DNA from: Cognatiluteimonas lumbrici
GTDB taxonomy: Bacteria > Pseudomonadota > Gammaproteobacteria > Xanthomonadales > Xanthomonadaceae
Assembly: GCF_006476065.1 (NCBI RefSeq)
Contig: NZ_ML636798.1
Coordinates: forward strand, 248,001-312,000
Length of the DNA stretch: 64,000 nt
Reading direction: 5' to 3'
Below are positions 49,240 through 58,470 of the stretch, piece by piece (the first letter of the stretch is position 1; the number at the start of each line of letters is the position of its first letter). Made by a program: the position numbers and the translations under genes. The notes below the pieces were generated by a model. It saw only the letters and a list, made by a program, of their open reading frames with translations, ran no database searches and had not been told where the DNA came from.

Positions 49240-49716
49240 ATGAAGCAGATTCAGGAAGTGAAGCACGCTCACATGGGTCACTATGGTCGCCTCATGGGCA
49301 TGGTGGCGCTCTCGTTCGTCGCCATGTACATCCTGATGTACGCGATGGTGAATCGCTTCGAGAACGTCTTCAACAACATCAACCAGGTCTACATGGCCGG
49401 GCTGATGGCAGCGCCGATGCTGCTGATCGAATTGGCGCTGATGCGAAGCATGTATCCCGACAAGCGGCGGAACACATGGTTTGCGATTGGTGCCGTATTG
49501 TTCATGGCGCTGTGCTGGTTCGGTATCCGACAACAGCTGGCAGTGACGGACCAACAGTTCCTGCGCTCCATGATCCCGCACCATGCCGGGGCCATCCTGA
49601 TGTGCGAACAGGCGGATCCGCAGGCGCCGGAAATCCAGGCGCTTTGCCGGGAGATCGTGGCTTCGCAGCGATCGGAGATTGCGGAGATGAAGGCGCTGCT
49701 GGAACCCGTGCCGTGA
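49240..49716 (+). CDS. DUF305 membrane protein
   Basis: 158 residues with three N-terminal hydrophobic helices (about 19-38, 48-68, 78-100) followed by the DUF305 signature DQQFLRSMIPHHAGAILMCEQA, whose His-His pair may bind metal. DUF305 proteins are frequent in copper and silver islands. Strong Shine-Dalgarno AGGAGG precedes ATG 49240. It converges with a CDF gene, eight bases apart. Confidence 0.85.
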   Translation: MKQIQEVKHAHMGHYGRLMGMVALSFVAMYILMYAMVNRFENVFNNINQVYMAGLMAAPMLLIELALMRSMYPDKRRNTWFAIGAVLFMALCWFGIRQQLAVTDQQFLRSMIPHHAGAILMCEQADPQAPEIQALCREIVASQRSEIAEMKALLEPVP

Positions 49717-49724
49717 GCCGTCGC

Positions 49725-50342
49725 TTATCCGCCGGACGCAAGGCCCGAGCAGGCATTGCGGAAAACACGCGTCGCCGACCGCGCGAAAAGTACGAGCAGG
49801 AACGCTCCGATCACGAGATCCGGCCACCCTGAGCCGAAGAGCCAGACACCGCCCGCGGCGGCAAGCACTGCAAAGCCCTCCCACACGTCGTTGCGCGAGC
49901 ACTCCCATGCAGAGCTCATGTTGACGTCCCCAGCCCGGAACGGCGAAAGCAGATACAGGCAAAACCCATTGGCGCCGAGATTCAGGATGGCCGCGACGCC
50001 GATGGTCTCGAACAACGGGACCGCCGGATGCGCAAGTCGCCAGCCAATTTGCACTGCAACCGCGATTGCAGCGGCCATGATCAGGGCCGCCTTGACCAGT
50101 GCCACCCCGGCCTTCGCCCGGTGGTTGGCGCCCACCACGGCAAGACTCAATGCGTAGGTCAACGCATCGCCGAAGTTGTCCAGTCCGCCCGACAGCAACG
50201 ACGAAGAGCGAGCGTGAATTGCCGCGCCCACCATCAACAGGAACGTGCCGATATTGATGCCGAGGACGATCAGCAGCGTGCGGCGCTGGCGCGCTTCCAG
50301 GGCCTGGACATCGATCTCGCGTTGGCAGCAGCTATCGCCCAT
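49725..50342 (-). CDS. Small cation diffusion facilitator transporter
   Basis: A 205-residue membrane protein with about six hydrophobic segments. The N-terminal CC pair (MGDSCCQRE) and the motif SGGLDNFGDALTYALSL, with Asp residues spaced D-x3-D, match the metal site of CDF proteins in helix 2; the usual HxxxD is here DxxxD. There is no C-terminal cytoplasmic domain. It should export a divalent cation; the ion is unknown. It is divergent from the czc operon. Confidence 0.8.
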   Translation of the reverse strand: MGDSCCQREIDVQALEARQRRTLLIVLGINIGTFLLMVGAAIHARSSSLLSGGLDNFGDALTYALSLAVVGANHRAKAGVALVKAALIMAAAIAVAVQIGWRLAHPAVPLFETIGVAAILNLGANGFCLYLLSPFRAGDVNMSSAWECSRNDVWEGFAVLAAAGGVWLFGSGWPDLVIGAFLLVLFARSATRVFRNACSGLASGG

Positions 50343-50426
50343 ACTGAATTGGATCGGGGATTGGGGACATCCACTCTAAACCCTACGTAATTGCATAACA
50401 CCGTGACTCTCGGCTATCCTGCCCCG

Positions 50427-50801
50427 ATGCCGTCGGCACCCGCCAGTTCGATCCTTGCTCGCCTGCGTGCCTCCACGCGGCTGGCGGCCTTCGTCCTGCT
50501 CGTGTTCGCCCTCAAGATCGGTACGGTCGCGGCCTGCGCCAATCACGATTACGGGCAGATCGATTTCGGGGAGGCGGGCCACCCAGTGGCCTCGGCATCG
50601 ATCGACGACACGCCGGCGGAAAAGGGGCCGCTGTCCACGCATTCGGGTTCCTGCACTCATTGCCAGTGCCACCACTCGGTCGCCATCCTGTCCCAGCCAT
50701 TCAATGCACTGGCTGTCCTCGCACCTGCCTCGGCAATAGCCGAGGGACCGCCAGTGCTGTTCGCAGATCGCCGGCGTGACCTGAGGCCACCGATCGCCTG
50801 A
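50427..50801 (+). CDS. Small secreted His/Cys protein, CzcI-like
   Basis: 124 residues: a hydrophobic segment (LAAFVLLVFALKIGTVAAC) near the N terminus, then a His/Cys cluster (STHSGSCTHCQCHHSV). It is placed before czcC like CzcI/CnrY-type small proteins; homology is inferred from position and composition. ATG 50427 is taken; a GTG at 50403 and TTG at 50391 are possible alternatives. A gene of similar design is at 59445. Confidence 0.65.
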   Translation: MPSAPASSILARLRASTRLAAFVLLVFALKIGTVAACANHDYGQIDFGEAGHPVASASIDDTPAEKGPLSTHSGSCTHCQCHHSVAILSQPFNALAVLAPASAIAEGPPVLFADRRRDLRPPIA

Positions 50802-50864
50802 GCGACGTGTTGTGCGCCCCGTCGCATTGTCGACCGGAAACGTCGTTTCAGAGGATTTCCCCAA

Positions 50865-52139
50865 ATGTCTTGTTCACCAAGGCTGCGGCGACGCAAAGTC
50901 GCCCGGCTCGGCATCGCCATGGCGGCATGCCTGTTTCCCATGCTGGGCCTCGCCCAGGTTCAAAGCGCGCGTGCACCCGCGCCTGTCCAGGAAGCGCTGC
51001 AGTCGGCGTGGCAGCGTTATCCCGGCTACCGTGCGGCGCAGGCCCAACTCGCGGCCGCACAGGCGCGGCGTACTGCGGCTGGGCAGCCGCTCTATAACCC
51101 GGAGCTCGAGTTCGCCGCGGAGGATGAAGGTCCCGATCGCCGAGCCACCGTGGGTGTCGACCTGACGCTGGATCTAAGCGGCAAGCGGGAGGCGCGTCTC
51201 GAAGCAGCCGATGCCAGGCTGGATCTCGCCGTGGCCGAGGCCCGCGTGCGGGAGCGCGATTTCATCCGGCTGTGGTTCACCGGCTGGACGGCGTGGCTGA
51301 GCGCCCGGGAACGGCTGCAAACGGGCGAGCAGCGGCTTGCACTCATGACCCGCTTTGCCGAGCTTGCCGAAAAGCAGTTCGATGCCGGTGACATTTCCGG
51401 CCTCGAACGCGACCTGGCAGCGCTGGCGCGTGATGAGGCGCGCAGCGAACAGGCGCAACTGATCGCCGAGGAAGCCGAAGCGCAAGCCCGGTTCCGCGCG
51501 GTAGGCGGTGTCCCGGGTCAGCTTGATGCGCTTGCCTTGGGCGTGCCGCCACCTCCGCCCATGCTTGCCGACCCGCCTTTGCCTGTAGGGCTTCCTGAGT
51601 GGCAGGTCGCTCAAGCGGCCGTCGAGGCTGCCGAGGGCGACGTGCTGGTCGCAAGCCGGAATCGAAGACCCGATCCGACAGTCGGCGTCAGTGGTGGGCG
51701 CATTGACTACGGCAACGTCCAGGACCGGATCATCGGCATATCCGTGCGCATTCCGCTGTTCGTTCGCAACAGCTATCGCGCGGAGGTGGTCGCTGCGCAA
51801 GCGGACGTCGAAGCCGCGGCAGCGGACGCCGAGCGCATCCGCCTGGAACTCGCTGCCGGGCAGCAGGCGGCGATCGAGTCCTACCGGGCCACGCAAAGCG
51901 CCTGGGCCAGTTGGCAATCGAGTCGCGGGACTGAAGTGAGCCGTCGTGAGGCTTTGCTTGAGCGCCTGTGGCGGGAAGGCGAACTCTCGACCGCCGATTA
52001 CCTCCTGCAGATCAAGCAGACCCTGGATACCCAGCTCGCCGGTGCCGAACTCCAGGCACGCCTGTGGCGCAGCTATGTCGACTATCTCGCCGCCGTCGGC
52101 CAGCTCACCCGCTGGTCCGGACTGGAGGCCACCCCATGA
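50865..52139 (+). CDS. czcC: Outer membrane efflux channel of TolC family (CzcC)
   Basis: A 424-residue protein with a signal peptide (ARLGIAMAACLFPMLGLAQ), two OEP repeats each containing NPELEF/RPDPTV-type strands (AAGQPLYNPELEFAAED and RRPDPTVGVSGG) and long Ala/Glu-rich helices. It forms the outer-membrane tunnel of the tripartite pump with CzcB and CzcA. The stop overlaps the czcB start (ATGA). Confidence 0.92.
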   Translation: MSCSPRLRRRKVARLGIAMAACLFPMLGLAQVQSARAPAPVQEALQSAWQRYPGYRAAQAQLAAAQARRTAAGQPLYNPELEFAAEDEGPDRRATVGVDLTLDLSGKREARLEAADARLDLAVAEARVRERDFIRLWFTGWTAWLSARERLQTGEQRLALMTRFAELAEKQFDAGDISGLERDLAALARDEARSEQAQLIAEEAEAQARFRAVGGVPGQLDALALGVPPPPPMLADPPLPVGLPEWQVAQAAVEAAEGDVLVASRNRRPDPTVGVSGGRIDYGNVQDRIIGISVRIPLFVRNSYRAEVVAAQADVEAAAADAERIRLELAAGQQAAIESYRATQSAWASWQSSRGTEVSRREALLERLWREGELSTADYLLQIKQTLDTQLAGAELQARLWRSYVDYLAAVGQLTRWSGLEATP

Positions 52140-53308
52140 GAGACGTGCAGATGAAATCGAATCGAACCCTCCTCCTGCCTGTCTGCGTGGGCTTGCTGTT
52201 GGCGCTTGGCGCCTGTGGCAACGCGCCCGAACAGGAGAGCGCCGAAGCGCCCGAAGGCGTCGAATCCGTTGCCGATGGCGAACACGCGGAAGAGAGCAGC
52301 ACGCTGATCGAGCTCGATGCGGCCGCGGTCAAGGCAGCCGGCATCAAGGTTGAAACCCTCAAGCCGTCGGTGGCCGAAGAGCAGGTGCGCGCTCCGGGCG
52401 AAGTCCTGGACAACGCTTATGGCACCACGCTGATCACACCGCGCGTTGAATCGCTCGTCATCCGCCGCTACGCAAAGCTCGGCGACGAAGTACGCGCCGG
52501 TGCGCCCCTCGTCAGGTTGTCGAGCGTGGAAGTTGCCGACGCGCAGGCCGAACTGCGCATTGCAGAACAGGAGTGGGCCCGTGTTTCATCCCTCGGCCGC
52601 GAGGCGGTGGCCGGGCGCAGGATCATCGAGGCAAAAGTTGCGCTGGATCGCGCCCGCGCGATGGCACGTGCCTACGGGTTGCCTGGCACCGCGTCCGGCA
52701 ATGCCAGCGGGGAGTTCACGCTCCAAGCGCCGCATGCAGGCCGCATCACGGAAGACAACTTCGTCGTCGGCGAGCGCATCGAACCCGGGCGCCCGCTGTT
52801 TCGCCTGGTCGATGAATCGATCGTATGGGTAGACGCGAAGTTGCCTCCCGGCGTCGTCTCGCGCATCGAGTCCGGGAGCCCGGTCACCGTGGTCGCCGGC
52901 GAAGATCGTCTGGCGGGAACCGTGCAGCGCAGCGCGCATCGCACGTCCGAGTCGACGCGCAATGCCGAGGTGCGGATCGAAGTACCCAACAAGGGCGATC
53001 GGCTGCATGCGGGCGATTTCGTCGAGGTCCTGTTCCAGGCGGTTGCCGATTCCGGCGGCGGGGAGGGTGCCCAGCAGTTGGCCGTGCCCACCAAAGCCAT
53101 CGTCCAGCTCTCCGGGGAGACAGTGGTATTCCGCCGTACGGAAGCAGGCGCATTCGAACCCGTGTCGGTCCGGACCGGGGATGCCGTGGGCAACCAGACG
53201 ATCGTTCTGGACGGGCTGGAGCCGGGGAATGCGATCGTCGTCGAGGGCGCATTCGGCCTGAAGTCGCAGATCCTCAAGTCGCAGATGGGAGAGGGCCATG
53301 GGCACTGA
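52136..53308 (+). CDS. czcB: Periplasmic adaptor of heavy-metal RND pump (CzcB)
   Basis: A 390-residue membrane fusion protein. It has a lipobox (LLLALGAC), an acidic/His segment (ESAEAPEGVESVADGEHAEE), a lipoyl-like barrel half (GEVLDNAYGTTLITPRVESL) with its partner (FTLQAPHAGRITEDN), and ends GEGHGH. It joins CzcA in the inner membrane to CzcC. An alternative start at 52151 (MKSNRT) is possible. It follows czcC with a four-base overlap. Confidence 0.9.
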   Translation: MRDVQMKSNRTLLLPVCVGLLLALGACGNAPEQESAEAPEGVESVADGEHAEESSTLIELDAAAVKAAGIKVETLKPSVAEEQVRAPGEVLDNAYGTTLITPRVESLVIRRYAKLGDEVRAGAPLVRLSSVEVADAQAELRIAEQEWARVSSLGREAVAGRRIIEAKVALDRARAMARAYGLPGTASGNASGEFTLQAPHAGRITEDNFVVGERIEPGRPLFRLVDESIVWVDAKLPPGVVSRIESGSPVTVVAGEDRLAGTVQRSAHRTSESTRNAEVRIEVPNKGDRLHAGDFVEVLFQAVADSGGGEGAQQLAVPTKAIVQLSGETVVFRRTEAGAFEPVSVRTGDAVGNQTIVLDGLEPGNAIVVEGAFGLKSQILKSQMGEGHGH

Positions 53309-53338
53309 CCTCCGCCATTCGAGCCGGGGAGCCACGCC

Positions 53339-56300
53339 ATGCTGAACCGCCTGGTCGAATTTTCCCTGCGTTACAAGTTCCTGGTCCTGATCGTGTTCGC
53401 CGTCGTCGCATTTCTTGGCGTCAATGCGGTCCGCAACGTGCCCATCGATGCGTTCCCGGATGTCACGCCGGTCCAGGTCAACGTGTATACGGAGTCACCG
53501 GGGCTCGCGGCCGAGGACGTCGAGCTGCTGTTGACCACGCCGATCGAGTCGGCGCTGGCCGGCCTGCCGAAGGTGCAGCAGATCCGCTCCGTGAGCCTTT
53601 TCGGCTTGTCCTATGTGTCGGCCTATTTCGAAGACGACATGGACATCTACTTCGCCAGGCAGCTGGTGAACGAGCGCTTGCAACAAATCGGTGATCGGTT
53701 GCCGGAGGGCTATGGCAAACCGGCCATGGGACCCAATGTCTCCGGCCTGGGGCAGGTGTACTGGTACACCGTGGAGCGGGCGCCGGGTGTCAGCGAGGCC
53801 GAGGTCACCGACATGGACCTGCGTACCACGCAGGAATGGGTCATCCGGCTGATCCTGCGTACCGCCCAGGGCGTCGATGACGTCAGTTCATGGGGCGGCG
53901 GCGAGCGCCAGTACCAGGTACGGATCGATCCCCAGCGGCTTTACGCGCGTGGCCTGGGCTTCGACGACGTGCTCGCGGCGATCCCGGCCAACAACGGGCA
54001 GGTCGGCGGCAACGTCATGAACGTGGGCAAGGAACAGTTCCTGATCCGCGGTCTCGGCTTGCTTCAATCCACGGAGGATATCGGCGACATCGTCCTGAAA
54101 GCGGTAGACGGTACGCCGGTGTACCTGCGCGATGTCGCCACGATCGTCGAGGCACCCGCGCCCCGCTTCGGTGCGGTCACCCGCGACGGCGAGGAAGTGG
54201 TGCTGGGGATGGCGCTGGCCCGCATCGGCGCAAATGCCAAGGAAGTGGTCGAGGCCGTCAAGGCCAAGCTGGACGTGGTGCGCGATGCGCTCCCGGAAGG
54301 CATGGTCATCAAACCGATCTACGAGCGCACGGACCTCGTCAACAAGGCCGTCGGTACGGCCACCAGCGCCCTGGTCGAGGGCTCCATCCTGGTCGCGATC
54401 GTCCTGTTCCTGTTCCTGGGCGACCTGCGCTCGGCCATCGTGGTGGTGGTCACCTTGCCACTGGCGATGTTGATCGCGTTCATCGGCATGCAGCAGGTCG
54501 GCCTGTCGGCCAACCTGATGTCTCTGGCGGGCCTGGCGATCGGCATCGGCATGATGGTCGACGGCGCCGTGGTGATGGTCGAGAACGCTTTCAGGATCAT
54601 GGCCGAACGACGCGAGCATGGAGAGCGCGTGGACCGCACGGCCGCGGTACTGGCGGCGGCACGCGAGGTGGCGGCCCCGATTTCCTTCGCCATCGTCATC
54701 ATCATCGTGGTGTTCCTGCCGCTGTTCTCGCTGCAGGGGCTTGAAGGCAAGATGTTCAAGCCGATGGCTTTCAACATCGCCTTCGCGATGGCGGGCTCGC
54801 TGCTGTTGAGCCTGACGCTCATTCCTGTCCTGGCAGCGATGATCCTGAAGCCAAAGGAAGAGCGGGACACATGGTTGGTTGCCCGGGTCAAGCGCATCTA
54901 TCGGCCGCTGCTGGACAAGGCCCTGGCTCGCAAGCGAGTGGTGGTGGCCGGGGCGCTGGTCGCACTGCTGGCGAGCTTTGCGCTGTTCCCGTTCCTGGGC
55001 AAGGAATTCATGCCGCAGTTGCAGGAAGGCTCGATCATGTGGCGCGTCACCGGCATTCCATCGACGTCCCTGGACGAGTCGATCGAGACCAGCCGCAAGA
55101 TCGCTGAAGCCTTCAAGCGCTTTCCGGAAGTCGAGACCACCGTGGCGATGATCGGCCGCGCCGAACAGGGCGAAACGGCGGACGTGAACTACATGGAGAT
55201 CTACACCTCGCTCAACCCGGAAGACCAGTGGACCGAGGGGCGCTCGCTCAAGGAGTTGGAGGAGCTCATGGAAGAGGCCCTCGAAAAAGAGGTACCCAAT
55301 GTCGTGGCCGGCTACACCCAGCCGATCCAGATGCGGGTGGAGGAACTGATCTCGGGCGTGCGGGCGACCTTGGCGCTCAAGCTCTACGGCGAGGATCTGA
55401 GTGAGCTGGATCGGCTCAGCGGCGAGATGAAGGACGTGCTCGCGAAAGTGCCGGGCGTGGCCGACCTCTCGCTGGAGGCCAATCTCGGCAAACCCCAGAT
55501 CCGCATCCGGGTGGACCGTGCGGAGATGGCGCGCCATGGCCTCAACGCCGAGGCCGTATTGACCATTGTGCGCAATGGCCTGGGCGGAGAGCCGGTCAGC
55601 GTGCTGCTCGATGGGGTGAAACGGTTCGACATCACCGTGCGTCTAGGCGAAAGCGCCAGCCAATCCGTCGAAAGCTTGCGCAGGATCCCGCTGCGTACGG
55701 AATCGGGTGCACTGGTTCCGCTCTCCGAGGTAGCCGATATCAGCGTTGCCGAAGGGTATTCGTTCGTCCGCCGCGAGCAGCTGCAACGCTATGCCGTCAT
55801 CCAGATGGACGTGCGCGGCCGCGACATCGATGGCTTCGTGAAGGAGGCATCGGCGGCGATCGAACAGAATGTCGAGATGCCAACCGGGTACTGGATCGAA
55901 TGGGGCGGGGCCTTCGAGAACCAGCAGCGGGCATTGGCCCGCCTGGCCATCATCGTGCCAGTCACGATCTTCTTCATTTTCGTGCTGCTCTATACCGCGT
56001 TCAACTCGATCAAGTACGCCGCCCTGATCCTGGCCAACGTGCCCTTCGCAACGATCGGGGGCCTGATCGGGTTGTTCATCACCGGCCAATACCTGTCCGT
56101 TCCGTCGGCCATCGGGTTCATTGCGGTCTTCGGCGTGGCGATGTTGAACGGGATCGTGCTCGTCAGTTTCCTGAACGAACTGCGGGGTAAGGGACGCACG
56201 GTGCGGGAAGCCGTGGTGCAGGGCACTGCAATGCGCCTTCGTCCTGTGCTGATGACCGCGAGCGTGGCCATCCTGGGCCTTGTGCCGATGCTGCTGTCCA

Positions 56301-56461
56301 GTGGGGTCGGCGCCGAGACCCAGCGCCCGCTGGCCACGGTCGTGGTAGGCGGCCTGATCACCTCGACCTTGTTGACGCTGATCCTGCTGCCGGTGTTGTA
56401 CGAATGGCTCGAGGATCGCGCCGAGCGCAAGGCGCAACACCCAACGGAGAATGTCCCATGA
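53339..56461 (+). CDS. czcA: Heavy-metal RND efflux transporter (CzcA family)
   Basis: A 1040-residue HME-RND permease, normal length. It begins LVEFSLRYKFLVLIVFAVVAFLG with NVPIDAFPDVTPVQVNVYT and has the two large periplasmic loops. The key helix 4 motif is GIGMMVDGAVVMVEN: the DG-x3-VEN part of divalent-cation pumps is present but the preceding Asp (of DFG-x3-DG) is Gly. It is therefore not a standard Co/Zn/Cd signature, nor the A-x-G-x4-D of Cu/Ag pumps. The ion is unclear. Its stop overlaps the PII-like gene (ATGA). Confidence 0.9.
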   Translation: MLNRLVEFSLRYKFLVLIVFAVVAFLGVNAVRNVPIDAFPDVTPVQVNVYTESPGLAAEDVELLLTTPIESALAGLPKVQQIRSVSLFGLSYVSAYFEDDMDIYFARQLVNERLQQIGDRLPEGYGKPAMGPNVSGLGQVYWYTVERAPGVSEAEVTDMDLRTTQEWVIRLILRTAQGVDDVSSWGGGERQYQVRIDPQRLYARGLGFDDVLAAIPANNGQVGGNVMNVGKEQFLIRGLGLLQSTEDIGDIVLKAVDGTPVYLRDVATIVEAPAPRFGAVTRDGEEVVLGMALARIGANAKEVVEAVKAKLDVVRDALPEGMVIKPIYERTDLVNKAVGTATSALVEGSILVAIVLFLFLGDLRSAIVVVVTLPLAMLIAFIGMQQVGLSANLMSLAGLAIGIGMMVDGAVVMVENAFRIMAERREHGERVDRTAAVLAAAREVAAPISFAIVIIIVVFLPLFSLQGLEGKMFKPMAFNIAFAMAGSLLLSLTLIPVLAAMILKPKEERDTWLVARVKRIYRPLLDKALARKRVVVAGALVALLASFALFPFLGKEFMPQLQEGSIMWRVTGIPSTSLDESIETSRKIAEAFKRFPEVETTVAMIGRAEQGETADVNYMEIYTSLNPEDQWTEGRSLKELEELMEEALEKEVPNVVAGYTQPIQMRVEELISGVRATLALKLYGEDLSELDRLSGEMKDVLAKVPGVADLSLEANLGKPQIRIRVDRAEMARHGLNAEAVLTIVRNGLGGEPVSVLLDGVKRFDITVRLGESASQSVESLRRIPLRTESGALVPLSEVADISVAEGYSFVRREQLQRYAVIQMDVRGRDIDGFVKEASAAIEQNVEMPTGYWIEWGGAFENQQRALARLAIIVPVTIFFIFVLLYTAFNSIKYAALILANVPFATIGGLIGLFITGQYLSVPSAIGFIAVFGVAMLNGIVLVSFLNELRGKGRTVREAVVQGTAMRLRPVLMTASVAILGLVPMLLSSGVGAETQRPLATVVVGGLITSTLLTLILLPVLYEWLEDRAERKAQHPTENVP

Positions 56462-56784
56462 AGCAGATCAAGGCGTTCATCCACCGCAACCGGGTTTCGG
56501 ACGTGCTTCACGCCCTGGAAGCCGCGGGTTTCGACCGAGTGAGCCTGTTCGACGTCAAGGGCTTGCTGCACGCGCTGCATGCGCGTGAGCGCGAATACTC
56601 CGTGGTATTCGGAGACCAGGTCGTCTCCGAGGTACAGGTGGAACTGTTCTGCGAGGACTCGGACGTCGCCCGCGCGGTGGAGATCTTCCGCCGCGTGGGG
56701 CCGGCCGGCCATCCAGGCGCTGGATGGGTCTACGTCAGTGCGGTGGAATCCGCCTGGCCCATTGGCGAAGGGGAGTCCGGCTGA
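56458..56784 (+). CDS. PII-like small signalling protein in a metal efflux operon
   Basis: 108 residues with a ferredoxin-like fold pattern as in nitrogen-regulatory PII proteins: MKQIKAFIHRNRVSDVLHAL, then FDVKG and the region ELFCEDSDVARAVEIFRRVG. The uridylylated T-loop Tyr of GlnB is not evident. PII-like proteins next to czcA/cusA or bicarbonate transporters are known to bind small ligands or metals. It is coupled to czcA (ATGA) and is one base before the CDF gene. Confidence 0.8.
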   Translation: MKQIKAFIHRNRVSDVLHALEAAGFDRVSLFDVKGLLHALHAREREYSVVFGDQVVSEVQVELFCEDSDVARAVEIFRRVGPAGHPGAGWVYVSAVESAWPIGEGESG

Positions 56785-56785
56785 T

Positions 56786-57682
56786 ATGGGCGCAGGACAC
56801 GACCACGGCACCGGAGAAATCCGTCACGAGCGCCCACTGTGGTGGGCATTCGGGCTGACCGGCGTTTTCCTTGTCGCCGAAGTGGTCGGCGGCCTGATGA
56901 CCAACAGCCTGGCATTGCTCTCCGACGCGGCGCACATGGGCACCGATGTGCTGGCCCTGGCGATCTCGCTGGTCGCCGTTCGCTTGAGTCGCAAGCCAGC
57001 CGACGCCAAGCGCTCTTACGGCTATGCCCGTATGGAAGCGATCGGCGCTGCGATCAACGGCGGGCTGTTGTTCCTGGTGGCCGGATACATCCTCTGGGAA
57101 GCGGCAGCACGATTTCGAGATCCGCCGGCGGTCGCTTCCACCGGCATGCTGGTCATTGCCGGAATAGGCCTGGCGATCAACCTGGTTTCCATGCGACTGC
57201 TGAAGGCGGGTAGCGGTACCAGCCTCAATATCAAGGGCGCATATCTGGAAGTGTGGAGCGACATGCTGGGCTCCGTGGGTGTCATCGCCGGCGCCGCGCT
57301 CATCATGGCCACGGGCTGGGCGGTGGTGGACCCCGTGATCGCCGTACTGATCGGGCTCTGGGTCCTGCCGCGGACCTGGATGCTCCTGCGCGAAGCGGGC
57401 CAGGTGCTGATGCAGGGGGTGCCGGCAGGCCTGGATTTCGATCAGGTTCGTGCCGCATTACTCGGCAATGCCGACGTCACGGCGGTCCACGACCTGCACG
57501 CCTGGGCCATGGGCTCGCGCCAGGTGGTACTCACCGCGCATGTAGTCCTGCGCGAGGGCGCCAAGAATCCGGACAAGGTGCGCGCGGTCCTGGCCGACGT
57601 GCTGGAACAGCGGTTCGGCATCGAGCATGCGACGCTCCAGGTGGAACGCACCGCCTGCGAGCGCCCGCACCTGCACCCGTGA
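56786..57682 (+). CDS. czcD: Cation diffusion facilitator (CzcD family)
   Basis: A 298-residue CDF exporter: His-rich N terminus (MGAGHDHGTGE), six transmembrane helices, metal site motifs LLSDAAHMGTDVLALA (helix 2) and VWSDMLGSVGVI (helix 5), and a cytoplasmic domain with AVHDLHAWAMGS. It exports Zn, Cd or Co from cytoplasm to periplasm, feeding the CzcCBA pump. It is the last gene of the czc operon. Confidence 0.92.
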   Translation: MGAGHDHGTGEIRHERPLWWAFGLTGVFLVAEVVGGLMTNSLALLSDAAHMGTDVLALAISLVAVRLSRKPADAKRSYGYARMEAIGAAINGGLLFLVAGYILWEAAARFRDPPAVASTGMLVIAGIGLAINLVSMRLLKAGSGTSLNIKGAYLEVWSDMLGSVGVIAGAALIMATGWAVVDPVIAVLIGLWVLPRTWMLLREAGQVLMQGVPAGLDFDQVRAALLGNADVTAVHDLHAWAMGSRQVVLTAHVVLREGAKNPDKVRAVLADVLEQRFGIEHATLQVERTACERPHLHP

Positions 57683-57689
57683 TGCGAGC

Positions 57690-57695
57690 TATAAT
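57690..57695 (+). promoter_or_regulatory. Perfect -10 box for the riboswitch transcript
   Basis: TATAAT directly after the czcD stop. The -35 region (about 57667-57672, GCACCT) is poor. A start near 57702 would place the riboswitch at the very 5' end of the transcript. Confidence 0.6.
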
Positions 57696-57700
57696 GGCCG

Positions 57701-57780
57701 CGTCACTGGGGAGTAGCCGCTCTTCGCCCCGAAGAGGTCCGCGTCAACACACTTGGCCCGAAGGCCATGGCGCCGACGAT
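57701..57780 (+). promoter_or_regulatory. yybP-ykoY-type manganese riboswitch
   Basis: It carries the conserved CTGGGGAGTAGC element (57706-57717), a variable hairpin with CTCTTCG/CGAAGAG, then the partner loop GTCAACACACTTGG (57742-57755) and GGCCCGAAGGCCATGGCGC. CGTC at 57701 and GACG at 57775 can close the outer stem. This family binds Mn2+ and usually turns on exporter genes. The gene that follows is a GDT1/UPF0016 protein, one of its best-known targets. Confidence 0.88.
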
Positions 57781-57868
57781 CCCGCATCTGGCAAGACCAT
57801 TGACCACAGCGCTTCCGAAAGGCCGGGGACGCGCCGTGGTCATGCGTCGTTCCGGCCGGATGGATCTC

Positions 57869-58447
57869 ATGGAAGCCTTCCTCGTCTCGACTGGTGTAGT
57901 TGCCCTCGCTGAAATCGGCGACAAGACCCAGCTGCTCGCGTTCGTCCTCGCGACGCGATTCAAACGTCCACTGCCCATCATCGCCGGCATTCTCGCAGCG
58001 ACGCTGATCAATCACGCCTTGGCCGGCGCGCTCGGCGCATGGCTCATGTCGCTGATCGATCCAGCAGCCTTGCGGTGGGGCCTTGGTTTGTCCTTCCTTG
58101 CCATGGCTGCCTGGACGCTCGTGCCGGACACACTCGATGCCGAGAAGACCTCGTCCCTCGGGCGCTACGGCGTCTTCATGACCACGCTGATTGCCTTTTT
58201 CCTGGCGGAGATGGGTGACAAGACCCAGCTGGCGACGGTCGCGTTGGCCGCCAAATACACGCTGCCAGTAGCAGTGGTCGCTGGAACGACGCTGGGCATG
58301 ATGATCGCCAATGTCCCCGCCGTGTTGATCGGTGATCGTCTGCTCAAGCGAGTCCCCATGAAAGTCGTCCAACGGGTCGCTGCCATCCTGTTCGCCGTGC
58401 TGGGCGTGGCGACCATTGTCGGTGCAGGTTTTTCGTTCGATGCCTGA
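57869..58447 (+). CDS. GDT1/TMEM165 (UPF0016) family cation exporter, probable Mn
   Basis: A 192-residue membrane protein with six helices and both copies of the family motif: ALAEIGDKTQLLAFVLA near residue 12 and FLAEMGDKTQLATVALAA in the second half. The E-x-G-D-(K)-(T/S) acidic motif binds Mn2+/Ca2+. The riboswitch upstream argues for manganese export. ATG 57869 is chosen with GGATGG before it; ATG 57860 is an alternative. The longer frame from 57767 would start inside the riboswitch. Confidence 0.88.
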   Translation: MEAFLVSTGVVALAEIGDKTQLLAFVLATRFKRPLPIIAGILAATLINHALAGALGAWLMSLIDPAALRWGLGLSFLAMAAWTLVPDTLDAEKTSSLGRYGVFMTTLIAFFLAEMGDKTQLATVALAAKYTLPVAVVAGTTLGMMIANVPAVLIGDRLLKRVPMKVVQRVAAILFAVLGVATIVGAGFSFDA

Positions 58448-58470
58448 CGGCTTGGGCTGGCGCGGAGAGC

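Noticed and set aside
57767-57868. Upstream start (ATG 57767) for the GDT1-family gene
   Set aside because: It lies inside the conserved 3' part of the riboswitch and would add about 34 residues not typical of the family.
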